Below, piece after piece: positions 1-12,392 of a DNA stretch of 64,000 nt. The notes below the pieces were generated by a model that searched no databases, was not told the DNA's origin, and saw nothing but the letters and a program-made list of their open reading frames with translations. Within the stretch, counting starts at the first letter, position 1; each line of letters starts with the position of its first letter. Both the position numbers and the translations under genes were made by a program. Origin of the DNA: Aphis gossypii (taxonomy: Eukaryota > Arthropoda > Insecta > Hemiptera > Aphididae); contig NC_065531.1 of NCBI RefSeq assembly GCF_020184175.1, positions 50,241,213 through 50,305,212 of the forward strand, given 5' to 3'.

Positions 1-137
1 CTGAAGACTGTAAGTGTCATCCTAATCATTACTTTAATTCACATGAAATCGACATTATGGAGCATTTGTTGTTGAACCACTTTAAAAACTTGTTATGAAT
101 ATAAACATTATTTTCTATTAATTTAAAATTATATTTT

Positions 138-230
138 ACTAGCTGTCACCTTCGTGCTCCATCCCTGTGGATAGAGTTGTTTGCAAATTGTGGGGCTGTT
201 TTTTTGTCTTAATAATATGTATTTATTTCG
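138..230. mobile_element. Possible RTE-type LINE 3' fragment
   Basis: ACTAGCTGTCACCTTCGTGC resembles the 'ACTAGCTGACCCGGCGAACTTCGT' word found in many insect RTE/BovB-like repeats. It is short, truncated and mutated. The match is from general familiarity with insect repeats. Confidence 0.3.
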
Positions 231-1714
231 AATTTCGATTATAAAATGCTATAAAGTGTAAGCATAGCTTATATCTACGCAAATAATTGTAATTTAAGGT
301 GTTTATAAATTCTCATAAATACACTTATAAATAATAAAAACAATACAATTTTTTTTTCACATTAATATCATTATTCTTATACCCGGGAAATATATAATAA
401 TATTATAAAGTCGTTAAATGAATAACAATAATAATGATTATTAAACAATAACATTGGGAATAACATCTCTGGGTCTTCGTATCATACAGCCAATCAAAGC
501 GCTACTAACTTATATAGGTACTACTTTTCTATTGGTTATTATTATTATTGGATACGTTTAACTTATCTTAACTACTCTAGTCTCAAGATTATGTTCGTCA
601 GTTGTAGTTAGAACGCAGTGATCTATACTTCAAATCCCGTAGGATCGTTCAAAGCACCGAGCCGTATTGTCACATCTCATATACGTCGATATATTATCGA
701 CAATAATAATTGATTTATCGTCGATTTTATATACACATTCTGAAGTGGGTCGTGGGCGATTGCTTAACTATAGGTACGCTTTAAACAGTTATTTTAATAT
801 ATTATACGTCGAAATTCAAATTTAACAGGAGAGACACAAAACTTATTTTGTGTAACTATTATTATGTTCCCTTTTCGAAATTAATAAAACAAAGATACAC
901 ATACTCTAGTTACAATATAAGAAACACGTAGATATTATGTTTCATTTTCACACTTAGGTAATAATGTGTTTAGATACAAATAACATATTTCTATAAAAAT
1001 TTGAAAATGTCATAATATTATAGACATGTTTCCTAACAAAAGTGGTACTAAAACCTCCAGCAAACTTTCTGGTATAACAATAAAAAAAATGATGACGATA
1101 CGTTTAACGGTGTGGATTTATATGCGTGATAAAAAATCGGGACTTGCTTTTATACTTTTATAGTATAGATTATTATAATGTATTGTAAAAAAAACATATC
1201 TTAATTTTGGATGCTTATATATAACAATTTTAAAAACTATATGTTTTTAATCAGTCGGTCGATTATATTTAGCGAGTGATGAATTTCGTGATGAACAATT
1301 CGGTTTGTATGGATAATACTGCGTAAATCACGTGGGAAGATTTATCGTTTATCGATACCAAGTTCATCTCTGGTTAATATTTGAAACCTTTATTATACTA
1401 GTAGTGCGTTTATTATATTAAAGATCATACTCGGACAGTGTGCCACGTTTATGAGTACACATTTTTGTATTGTTATAGACTCAGTGTCGTGGTGAAAAAA
1501 ATAGTTTTTTGTTTAGAAGTAGTTACCTATTTAAAAAAAAAATTAATTTCAGTTTGAATTAAAAAAAAAAATTGGGGAATAAGTTAAATTCAAACCGTAA
1601 TTTTAATACGAATAATATTTATCTTATGTTACTAGTATATTAGTAAAATCTCATATCTTTTTTTTATACTCAATCTTACTATTATATAAATTATAAAGAG
1701 ACTTGAATTAAAAA

Positions 1715-1850
1715 GAGTTTGTTTGTTTGTTTGTTTTAAAAGATCTCAAAAAGTACTCAATTGATTTTTGTACAGTTTTCACTTATAAATAGGTCTAGAC
1801 TCATTCTCTATAATTTCACACAACCCTACTTATGTTGATATTATTACTAG
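1715..1850. mobile_element. Possible repeat relic with (GTTT)n and a following conserved word
   Basis: A (GTTT)4 run is followed by AAAAAGTACTCAATTGATTT and about 80 nt of less simple sequence. A GTTTGTTTGTTT run followed by a 'nnctgaaccgattttgatgaa' word is typical of dispersed insect repeats, and this resembles a decayed copy. A related word, AAAAAGTACTGGATTGATTT, occurs again near 8138, supporting a dispersed origin. Confidence 0.35.
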
Positions 1851-4800
1851 CAACATCTACAGTAAGATGTAAAATCTAATTTTAACATTTATATCCAATT
1901 ACATAATTAAAATAAAACTAATTGTTTTTGCTATTAGATTTAATTTTTACAGATTACATGTTAATATTTCAAAAGGTTGTCTCGTATATATGTATGTTTA
2001 TATATTATATATTATAATAGTGCAAATGTATTAAAATATTAATATTTTGCAATACAATTCACGTAATAACAGGTTGTTTTTCGGAGAATTTTGATCCGTT
2101 CGATTTATGGTATATATGATATTATAGTTACTGTAAGATATAGGTATGATGTTTAAAATATAAAGTTTCATTCAACATTCTCTTATCATAATTCATTAAA
2201 TGAATATTATGATTGTCCATGAAAGTAATAATTATTGAGTTATATTATTAGATATTTTTTTATTGATATCATTTTAAAATAAAATCAAACTAATTTTTTT
2301 TCTTTAGTTACTGAAAAAAAATATTTTTTAAAAATATATATTAAGTACACTTACAAATATACTTAGGTAACTATTACTTATAACCTTGGGTAGTATTTTA
2401 AATACTTAAATATGTATTGGAATACTCGGTAAAAAAACCGCATTAGACTATAAATACACATGTTCAAAAATTATTTAAAGATAATTATAAATACTTAATT
2501 TTTTTAATGATATTTTTTTCCTATAAATCAATTTTAAACGGAGTGGTAAGGCAATTTGCCTGTTATACATTATAGTCTTGTCGAGAATTGTTTATCTATT
2601 ATTTCACAATAAGCTACCGACTATTCCAATCGACTTATTACAAAATTATTGTCTTATTACATTTCAAGATATCCTCCAAGACGTTTTAAGTCGTAATATT
2701 GATGTAGCGGTTTTGAAAATTTAAAATGATATTAGAATTAGAGAATTATCGATCCACTAATTTTAAAATCGATAAATAATATAAAATAGTTTATAATACA
2801 TTTTAAATAAATTTAAAATCAATATACAACCAGACACCCGTTTTATTAAAATTTTGTTTTAAATACGTGTGAACGTTTTGAAATGACGACCAATAGAGCA
2901 ATAAGTAGGCCGTATCTCAGTATTTGTTGCAGTCTATGGTTTACAGTAAAATATTACGTAAATAATAAGGTTTGCATATTATATTATATAGATGCGAAGT
3001 GTTTACCAACCGCAGAGTATACGTATAACTAAAACGTCCATAATTTTTTTTTTTTTAACATTCTAATCGGAGCGAAGCGGCGAGCGGGATCTCATTAAAT
3101 TATAAAAAGGCATTTTTTTAACGTTCCATGAAATATTGATAGTTTGTTTATAGTATTATTAGCTGAGTGCCTATACCGTCCGCGTACTTCAATCATAAAA
3201 TAGTGTGCTAAAAAATGTTTATTAAATTAAAGTTTTTCACGTATAATAATATGCATTTTATTGGGAAAAACACAATTATTGTTCATTTTTAAATACGTCA
3301 GCCATAGATCTGAAAACTATTAAACAACATACGTCATAAAAATAGAAATCGGATAAACGAATTGAAATATTAATAAAATACTATAGTGATTAGTTCTATA
3401 ATTATTATATTAAAATATTTAGACGTCACATTATATATCGTTATTTATTTCGACAAGAGTTGAGGATTATCACTGTTGGAGTTGTGATTTTAGGAAAAAT
3501 AAAACTGGTTTTTAATCTGGCCCTTGTATAATAATATTATTCATCATATCGACGAATATAATATTATTATATTTGATATGAAATTGTGTTGCAAAAGAGA
3601 TTTTGAATGAGATTTACCGGTTGACTGGATCCGAATGCGGTGTTTCAATGGAACAAGTTAAATATTAAATTACATGTTAATTATTTAAAACGTATTTATT
3701 TATATATTTTTAGATTTTAATCAAAGCGAAACTAGATGCTTTATCTTTTGACACCGTATATTATAGTATAAGTATGATGCCTGTTTTTTTATTATCATTT
3801 TTTTTTTGTTCCCTACTCATAGTTGTTAATTGCAATCACGCTGAGAACTTCCTCCGATTACATTCATTTTTCTATTATTTTTGAGATTATAACGATTTTA
3901 CGCCGTGGCCGAAGGAAAAATTATTGTATTCTTATTTGCCTATAGGTACTTAAAATTTCCCGCACATTAGTTTTTCAACCAAAATAATATATCAGTGTCT
4001 AAAGACCTTCAAGCACTTGAACACATTAATATAATAATTGATTTTACAAAATAATACAACGTACCGCACACAATACTATGCTAGTAAATGTGAATACAAT
4101 TAAAAAATTATCTAACACAGTCAATAGTTACGCAATTATAATGTAAAATGTTTACATTCTATATCATTTCTATCTTGTAATTCTTTGTACCGACATGTAT
4201 TTATACAGTGACTTGAGAATTAATTTTCTATGTAAGAATAAGACTTTAATCAATCATGATTTGATTTTTTTTTTTTTTTACTTACAATTTTCAAATCATG
4301 AAAATTAGTATTATGTCTCGATAAGATTTCACCTGTCTTGTAATCAAAAACGTACGCTGTAGGTATTTTTATAGGCATTGTTGTATTATAGGTAGTATAT
4401 AAATTAGTTTTAACTTTTAATTTTTTTTTTTTTTTAAGTTACGTTTCGAGAACTCACATTTTTACCGTTAACATTAATTATATAAGTATAGTCTTACTGG
4501 CTAATAAACTTGGGGCCTTTGATTTACTTATTTTCCACGTGAACAATAAACAATAATTTAAATATTTAAATTTACATAACATAGGTTGTTAATTTTCACT
4601 GCAATCTCTGATTTTACATTGCAAATTAGTTTATTGTGTACATTTTCACAAAATATGTTGTGCACATTTCAGTCAAATATTTTTTTTACTTACATTCTCT
4701 ACCTGTATAAAAGTATCACCATAGAACAATAATTGTAATTAATTATAGAATTTTTGACATTGACGAATAACGGTCATTACCTAAATATTATAATATAAAA

Positions 4801-5100
4801 GTAAAGCACGTGACACTGTAACTAGTGTAATCTATACGCACCGGATACATAGAATGTGCTCAACATCGAAATGTGATATAAATTTATATTTTATCTAGGT
4901 ACTATTTATGAATGCATATGACAAAATATTCATCTTACTGTAGTATTTAAAAAAATATAACAATTTTTAATCGTATTAATTTGTCAAGTAGAAGATATTT
5001 TCAGTTTATTAGGAGATATATTTTTATATTTTACCGAAATCAATGAACTCTGTTAGGTCAGTGTTTATAATTGTTAAGTAATGGACTAGTTAAATAGTAG

Positions 5101-5205
5101 TAGCGCGCTGCACCTAATCATGGAAGTGCGCCTTGGAGGCAGCTGACAACAGGTGCACCTAAACTTCTACTCGTGTCTGGCAAACGTGTCAGTGGGCCAA
5201 ATTAT
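5101..5205. promoter_or_regulatory. GC-richer patch with clustered E-box-like sites
   Basis: CAGCTG (5140-5145) and CAGGTG (5150-5155) lie ten bases apart, and AGGTGCACCT (5151-5160) is a perfect palindrome. TGCACCTAA occurs twice (5109 and 5154). CAnnTG and CACCTG words are bound by bHLH and Snail/Zfh proteins. The cluster could be an enhancer element; there is no direct evidence of function. Confidence 0.2.
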
Positions 5206-8129
5206 GCAGGTTAGACTGCCAGGAATTCATATAATATCGGATATTATACAGATTCTGTGTATAAATCTAAATTTTTTCACGCTCGTATTATGTATTTTAA
5301 AGATTCAGTTATATTTATAAATTATGTAAAAGCAATTAAAATCAAATCATTTTTATTTTCTACAACAAATACATAGACATTGCCGCATAAGTGAATATTT
5401 GGTTGAATTTTTAGGGTGGCTAGAATAATCAAAATACAAAATATAACAGTAATATTAAGTTATTATAACATTTCTAGAATACATTTTCAATTTTAGGGAT
5501 AATCGCACTTTCTGGGGATGTACTTCTCATCACCGCTCAATGATCACCTATAGACAATATATAATATTATACATAGTTACCCGATTATTTAAAATATTCT
5601 TATAAATTATATCTGCTACATCTATTCAGATGCACACACATCGATAAAAGTTTATAGAAATTTATAATAAAAACATTTGATAAAATACAAATTATAATAC
5701 ATATATTTTTTTGAAAATTGACAAAACTTATTGAATCGATTTTTAAATCGTTAAAAATGTTTTTGATTATCACACAAATTATTGTTCTAATGTTTTCAAT
5801 TTCTTAGTCTAAAACTATGACGTTTACTACAGTTTTCCCATAATTAAAAAATAAAAAAATGATTGTTATCATCAATTTAGCCTGACGGTAATAATTAAAA
5901 TTGAAGGACAAAATTGTATTTCTTCAATGTTAACTTAAATAAATTACACAGTACATTTAAATACATTATTATAAAAAATTATTTATTATTGTTTTAAAAA
6001 TGTGTATTATTATTATTTTTTTAATTGCATAAGTTTCTAATAGAATAAATTATTAAATAAGTTTCGCGAAATTAATTGCAAATTATTTTAATTCTTATAC
6101 ATTTGAATTTATTATAAGATACTACATATATATAATAATTCAGAACATAAAATTACTTTTATACCGATCGTCTATCAATAACAATTATCTATTTTATTAA
6201 TTAAAAATATTATTATATGATTACCTTTAGTAGAAACCAAACAAGTAACAAGTTTTAATTTATAGGGCGTAGTTAATTTGCGAGAATAACAAAGATGCGA
6301 TATCAGAATTCGGAACGCATGCTTCCTTTTGATAATATTATGCATTATATTTTGCGCTTCGTCAAACAATCACACCCATATTTTCGTTTAATATTGTTGT
6401 AAGCATGTGCAATTTTTCGGTGTCGTTGTTATTCATCGGGTATCGTCTAGAAAAACAAAATTCGTCAAATAACGTGTTCAATTTACTGTTCGTGAACACT
6501 TTTACAACATTAACTGCGCGAAGATTTGAAGACTTGTAAAACTAATTATAATAACCAACAACACCTTCGTGGAGAATAGGCTGCACAACTTAAAATATTT
6601 TCGATAATTGTTATAATTAAAATAATACATTGCTCTTTGGTTGCTTTACGTTTCGTATAAGCGTAGTTTGGAATCAGTTTCTCGTGCATGACCAGATAGA
6701 TTAATAAAGCGATCGCTTGAACACGAGTGTCGTAGATCCTCGTTCGGGACGCAGCGCGTGGATCACGGGTTGAGAAGTGTTGATGTACTGATCATGATTT
6801 TCAAAATTCTGTCGAGGTAGAATGGTCAGATTAATATATTTGATCGTTTGAGGTTTTTACTCAAATGTCGTGATACAGCCACACGTTTAATTTTTTTTCT
6901 ATACATATACATATTTTACGCACTTCTGAGATTAGATTCCAATAACGCGTGTTTGCTATAATTAGGGCCAATAATCTACACAGTGCGAACCGACATATCA
7001 TATGATAATAATTATGTATGAACACGAATTATTAATAAATATTCTTCGGATACGATGCCGAGTAAGAGATGCGGTACGGTAATATGACCGTTATACTTCC
7101 CGCGAGGTTAATGCAGATTTTATGGACATCTTGACACACACTACACACAAAACGCTATTGTCATTGTGAAACTTTTTTTTCGATTTATGTTTTAGGCTAA
7201 CAGCTAACAAACACACTCACACACAAACACTAATATAATATAGTAATATGTGTATAAATCTAATTAGAATACATATGCATTCTTCGTGTAAGTAACAAAA
7301 AAAAAAAAAAAAACAACGCGTGAAAACTATTGTTGTCTCGTTAAAAAATGCCATCATGCATATGACACGTTGAATATTATATATTATACAAACACACGTC
7401 CGGGATATTATAATAGGTAGGTATGTGTGGAAGTGCCGTAGTGGTATAATTTGAGAACGGGTGTCTTCTCGACATAAACATTGAACTGCATGCAGATAGT
7501 GTAATAATAGTTTTTGCATTTATTTTTTTTTCTGTGTTTCTTATTCGATATGAGAAGTAGGATGGAACAGTATAGTGGAGTATATTTTTTTCATTTGGAA
7601 ATATTATTTTCGCAAAGTGAATTAAATTGTTGATTTTTTCAAGCATTACAAATGTGTAATTTGAACTCGGGTATTTTAATTTCCAAACGTTTGCTAAAAG
7701 TAAACTTCAGTAAAAAGTAGATTGAAAAAATGATTTTGCATATATTAATTATACTAAGTATTGTTTTATTTATATACAATATTATATAATATCTATTTAT
7801 ATAGTATTATTTAAATTTATAAAACAAGGTTACAATTCTTGTTTGACAAGAGTAACTAAAAAATAACAGAAATGTAATATTAAATAATAATGTGATTACC
7901 TAATAATACATAAAAAAATATAAATGATATAACTTATTATAGTGTTCAAAGTATTTATAATATTTATATAATTATCTTACAAATTTAATTTATTGATAAA
8001 TAACCATCTTTGATAACAACTTAAAAATGAAAGAAATGATTATTTTTATAATTAAAGTTTGAGTTCCACTTAAATTAAACAATATTATATTATTATAGTC
8101 TTAAATTGTAGCTGTGGATATAATTTTTT

Positions 8130-8190
8130 ATATAAAAAAAGTACTGGATTGATTTTGACTATTCGAGATTTAATATAACAATATATTAAT
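8130..8190. mobile_element. Second copy of the AAAAAGTACT..ATTGATTTT word
   Basis: Shares AAAAAGTACT-NN-ATTGATTTT with the repeat relic near 1745. Too short to delimit; likely the same degenerate family. Confidence 0.25.
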
Positions 8191-8819
8191 CTAGTTTTTT
8201 TTATTGTTGTAATTATGGCTTACCCAATATTATAATAAAATCATTACCAAATATTAATAAGTTTGTGCTTGAAATTCGCATTAAAAAAATGTACTTATTC
8301 ATATCCGCTGCAGGTTAATTGCCCATCTCGGTGTTATTTATGCTCGGGCAACTCCCGGTAATGCAACAACTAAAGTTTATAGGTATTAAATATTTACGTA
8401 TCTATTACTTTAAAATACTAGTTATTAAGTCTGTTTTACTATGCGTATTCCCATTCTTCGATGTGTTTCATTTAGCGAACGATGCGAGAAATTTATCGTC
8501 GCAATTTAACGTTTTCCAAATATTTTCCCGTGAAAAAAATCCATCGCAAAATATATCACATTACAACGCCGCCCACGGGTATTATCGTTTCCGATGTCGA
8601 CGAGTTTAAGTATTTAGTATTTTAGTATTTAGGTACCGTGGTTAGATGACAAAACATTTTACACCGCCGCCGGTGAGATCTAACCCTGCTATAGCTTCAC
8701 CCAGTATACAAATTGGGATCTGCGGTACATCCGGCTCAGAGTTTTGTCCTCTGAAATCTTAGATGATGGACATAGGAATTAAAAAAAAAAGATTCTTGAA
8801 AAAATAACGACGTGGGTCA

Positions 8820-9660
8820 TTGACGATTTCTCCGGATATAACGTCTCCGCGGTGGACACTGCCGCAGCAGCAGTTTCGCCGGCACGACTTCACGGCGGAA
8901 ATAAATACATAATATAATATTATTTCATTAGTATACTATATTACAATAACGTTATTTCAAAAACAATGACTGTACATTATATTCTTCGAACGATTCGGGC
9001 GCTGCGCCGACCATCGGTCGCTGCAGTCGCGGAGAGGCGCACGGGGGGGAGGATGTTGCAATTTCAAACCCGCCGACAATACTATATTATAACCTTATAC
9101 ACACACATATAAGTGCATTATAATTGCACACATTCGTTTGACGGACCGTTCACAGATTATAGGGTTCTTTTCGTTTGCGCGTGTGTTCGCCGAACGCCTT
9201 TGACGGACTCGCCGGGTTCGCGCCGACCGCAGACAGATCTGCGCCCGACGCGTGTAGTTGTATCGTGTGTATATAATAATTATATTTGCGAGTTTTCTTC
9301 TTTCGTAATATAACTAATAAGCGGCGTCTGATGGCGACGAAGACGTACCCATCTCACACGGCGCATTATAATGACGATAATTACAATAATATTATAATAA
9401 CACACACAGTACAAGACCCGAATTATTGCCGTCCGGCGCGTAATGACCACGTATCATGTGTGTGCGGGGGATTCCGCCGACCGGCGATTATCACGAATTT
9501 TACCGTGTAGAAATCGTCTGCGCAGACGACCGAAAGTGCTTAAAAATATTTACTTATTTATTTTTTTTTCCCCGTTTGTCGATGAGAAGTCGTTACGTAA
9601 GCACACGTCGTCGGTACGCGCGTGTATTTCGTTCGAAACAAAAAAAAAAAAAGTAAACGG
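8820..9660. promoter_or_regulatory. CpG-rich stretch, possible promoter or 5' exon
   Basis: Marked rise in G+C and CpG compared with both sides (for example around 8850-8900, 8990-9060 and 9170-9260), with several overlapping short plus-strand open frames that reflect composition more than coding. Possible promoter, untranslated exon or conserved regulatory block. No TATA-plus-initiator arrangement was fixed and no protein domain is recognisable. Confidence 0.3.
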
Positions 9661-11513
9661 AGTCTCTAGGGCCGTTGCTCAACGAAACTTTATAATATAT
9701 TATTATTTTACTGTGCACCGCAAAAACGATGATATTTCAGTATTGTACACGGCCGATAAGAACGAGCTGAGAAACACCATATACTATAGCGTGATCGAAT
9801 CGCGTTTATTATTAGTCGCTGTTGTGGTGGTCAAATTAAATAATATATTCATTACATAATACGACGAATTATGGAAAAAAAGAGATTTTTTAAACATATT
9901 TTACTGTTTTTGTACATTGCCGCTCATGGTTAACCCTTGTTAATATTGTTACATCGTTATTTTCACTGTTCATTTTATTCCGTTCACCTCTCCGACGTTT
10001 TACATACATATTGAGTGTTTTTAAGAACGCTTAATTGTTATTCTTTTTTTTTTTCTGTAGTCTGTTGTGTAATGGGTTTAGGTATACAACGAACATAATA
10101 TTATTATATTATACACACATCATGCGCAGTACTTCTGCTTCTCAATATGGAAATCCGTAACGTATGTTACAAACCTATGTAATATTAATTATTGTTAATT
10201 AATAATAATATGAAAGTTGCAGTCATGTTTACTGCTTTGGGTTATAAATTGTGTGCAATATTCATCACATTTTATAACGCCTATATGAATATTGTACATT
10301 TTAACAAATTATAGCTTACGAGACGTTAAAAGAAAAAAGTCGATATCGTGAGTATAATTTTTTTTATAAACACGGTATTTGTATCTTTAAAATTAAAAAT
10401 AACGATAAAAAAGATGTAATTTTTCATACTCCAGTAAATAAAACCCATTTACTATTTTTACAATATAAACTAATGACTTTTTTCCACGAAATTAATTAAA
10501 AATAATAAAATTTTCCATCATTTCGATTTTTCAAGTATACATATTTTTACCGGCTATTCTCAATCTTTTTTCCTTTTAACATCCAAGTACATTTTGAAAA
10601 TTCTCACTTCCCACTTAACCTATAACAACACTCGAATTGTTTACTTATCAAAAATCAAATATTATTTAATGATAATAATAATTACAATTTTCTTTTATAA
10701 GCGAGATTTTTTTCGCGCACAACCTATGAACTTTCAGCAGGTTGAAAATCGCTGCCCTTGAGACACGCGTAGTTATTGTTTCCATTGAATCGAGTGAACT
10801 GCTCAAAAAACAAAAAAATTAAATTAAACTCTGTGTACCGGTCCACGGCAATAACGCGTGACATAATAACACAATATCATAAGATATTATATCGCAATAT
10901 GCTGTTTTTAGAACTTCGATAAGTAAAAAAATAGCTGTACCGGTCTTAAAAAAAAAACCCGTTTATCTTGGAGGTCCGACGAAAAAAAGATGTTCGAAAG
11001 ACGCTGCGCTTCTATATATCATATCGAAGATGTTATCGTGCTGTATCGGCACATTACGTATTATATTATTATGTGGTACATAACATTATAGGTGTATTAT
11101 ATCAACATATAATATTATTATTATCGCATTGATAGCAGGTAGGTATAATAATATAGATAAGTGTGGCGTCTGACGTTTCTGCGGAATAGCTTTTACGTCG
11201 TTGACGAGATCCAGGAAATATTGCGTCCGACCCGAAGCTACGTATTATAATAATATTGTGTATATGGATATTAAAATTATTACACAGTATTATAGTTGCG
11301 TGGCGTGACATTCTCGTTTATACACGAACGGTACGAAACTATGCTCTGGAAAGTGATTTCACACAAGTCTGATAAAGTCGCGTGTAAGCGTCTGTTTAAG
11401 TGTAATCTATACTTTGATAAAGATTCAATTTTTTCCTCGTCTCGATAGTTCAGTGATGCGTTTCCGAAGTGCATAAACCCATACACGGCACGTGCACTAT
11501 ATTATACTATATT

Positions 11514-11540
11514 ATATTATTATTATTATTATTATTATTG
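11514..11540. repeat. (ATT)n microsatellite
   Basis: Uninterrupted TAT/ATT trinucleotide run of about nine units. Confidence 0.9.
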
Positions 11541-12006
11541 TATGTAGACTATACATAAGTCCTAATTAGGAAACGGTCGTCTCGTTCGGTTTTCGAAAAT
11601 GGTGCGATAATACATAATATTATTTATATTACGCGTGTCATGTCGTTATAGTAATTGTCTGCCCGAATATAGAATATTAGAATTATTACGACGGTCGTTT
11701 AGGCGGATCCTAACTTTTTTTTTTACCTGAAAATGGATACAATATTATATCGTTTGGGCGAGTTTCGTAACACCATTGATGGGATAAAATATTAATATCT
11801 TATAGATCATAGATCATCTGGGAAAGTATTATAATCTATACACATGTTTTTAACACCAAGTTTTAAGTTGTACAACGGTTGTAGCTGTATAGACTATAGG
11901 TAATAGTATTTATTTTTAACTGTCGCGTAGTTACACATAATATACCGTATTATATTTAATATATTATGATATTTGAAAGCGCTAGATCATTATCGACAAC
12001 TTAAAA

Positions 12007-12392
12007 CAGTGGTTGGAAATTTTTTTGGACTCTGAGGTCACATTCAAAAATTAAAAATGTTTAGTTTTATTTTTAAAAAAAATTTTATTTACCATGTAAA
12101 AATATTGCAATTGAAAAGATACAAATTAGATTAATTTGTTTGATTTATTGTATTTTTTAAGTCTTAAAGTTTTACAAATCAAACAATTTTTTTTTTGAAA
12201 TATTCCAAACTCAATAGTCTTAAAAATTCATTAAAATTGGAATAAAAATATCATTACTCAAATATGGTGTACTATTCTTGTGCAAAAACTGCTTTCCGTA
12301 TATTATAAGAACTAGTAAAAACAATATTTAAAAATTCACTTAAATGGTAAGCACTTATTTAAAAACGATTCGCTCAAACGAATAAGCCACTG
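12007..12392. mobile_element. Degraded hAT-like non-autonomous element (left end convincing)
   Basis: The left end begins CAGTGGTTGGAAATTTTTTT and continues with GGACTCTGAGGTCACATT. This resembles the CAGTGGTTCTCAAACT-type termini with following 'GGnnCGCGACCCAC' seen in many hAT-family elements, here mutated. A possible right end, CCACTG at 12387-12392, gives only a 6-7 bp inverted match. The flanking 8-mers do not form a clean target-site duplication. It has no transposase. The right boundary is uncertain. Confidence 0.35.

Larger units (their letters stand above)
1..8800. other. AT-rich non-coding DNA
   Basis: Nothing here reads as a gene. Open frames are short and composed of AT-rich codons. 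Apart from the repeat fragments listed separately there are many poly(A)/poly(T) runs and ATA/TTA-rich stretches. A small GC-richer island occurs at 5100-5200 and another at about 6660-6800. Confidence 0.6.

Noticed and set aside
9443..9859. 138-residue plus-strand open frame in the CpG-rich stretch
   Set aside because: It contains poly-Lys and poly-Phe from A- and T-runs, no recognisable domain, and alternative frames are equally open.
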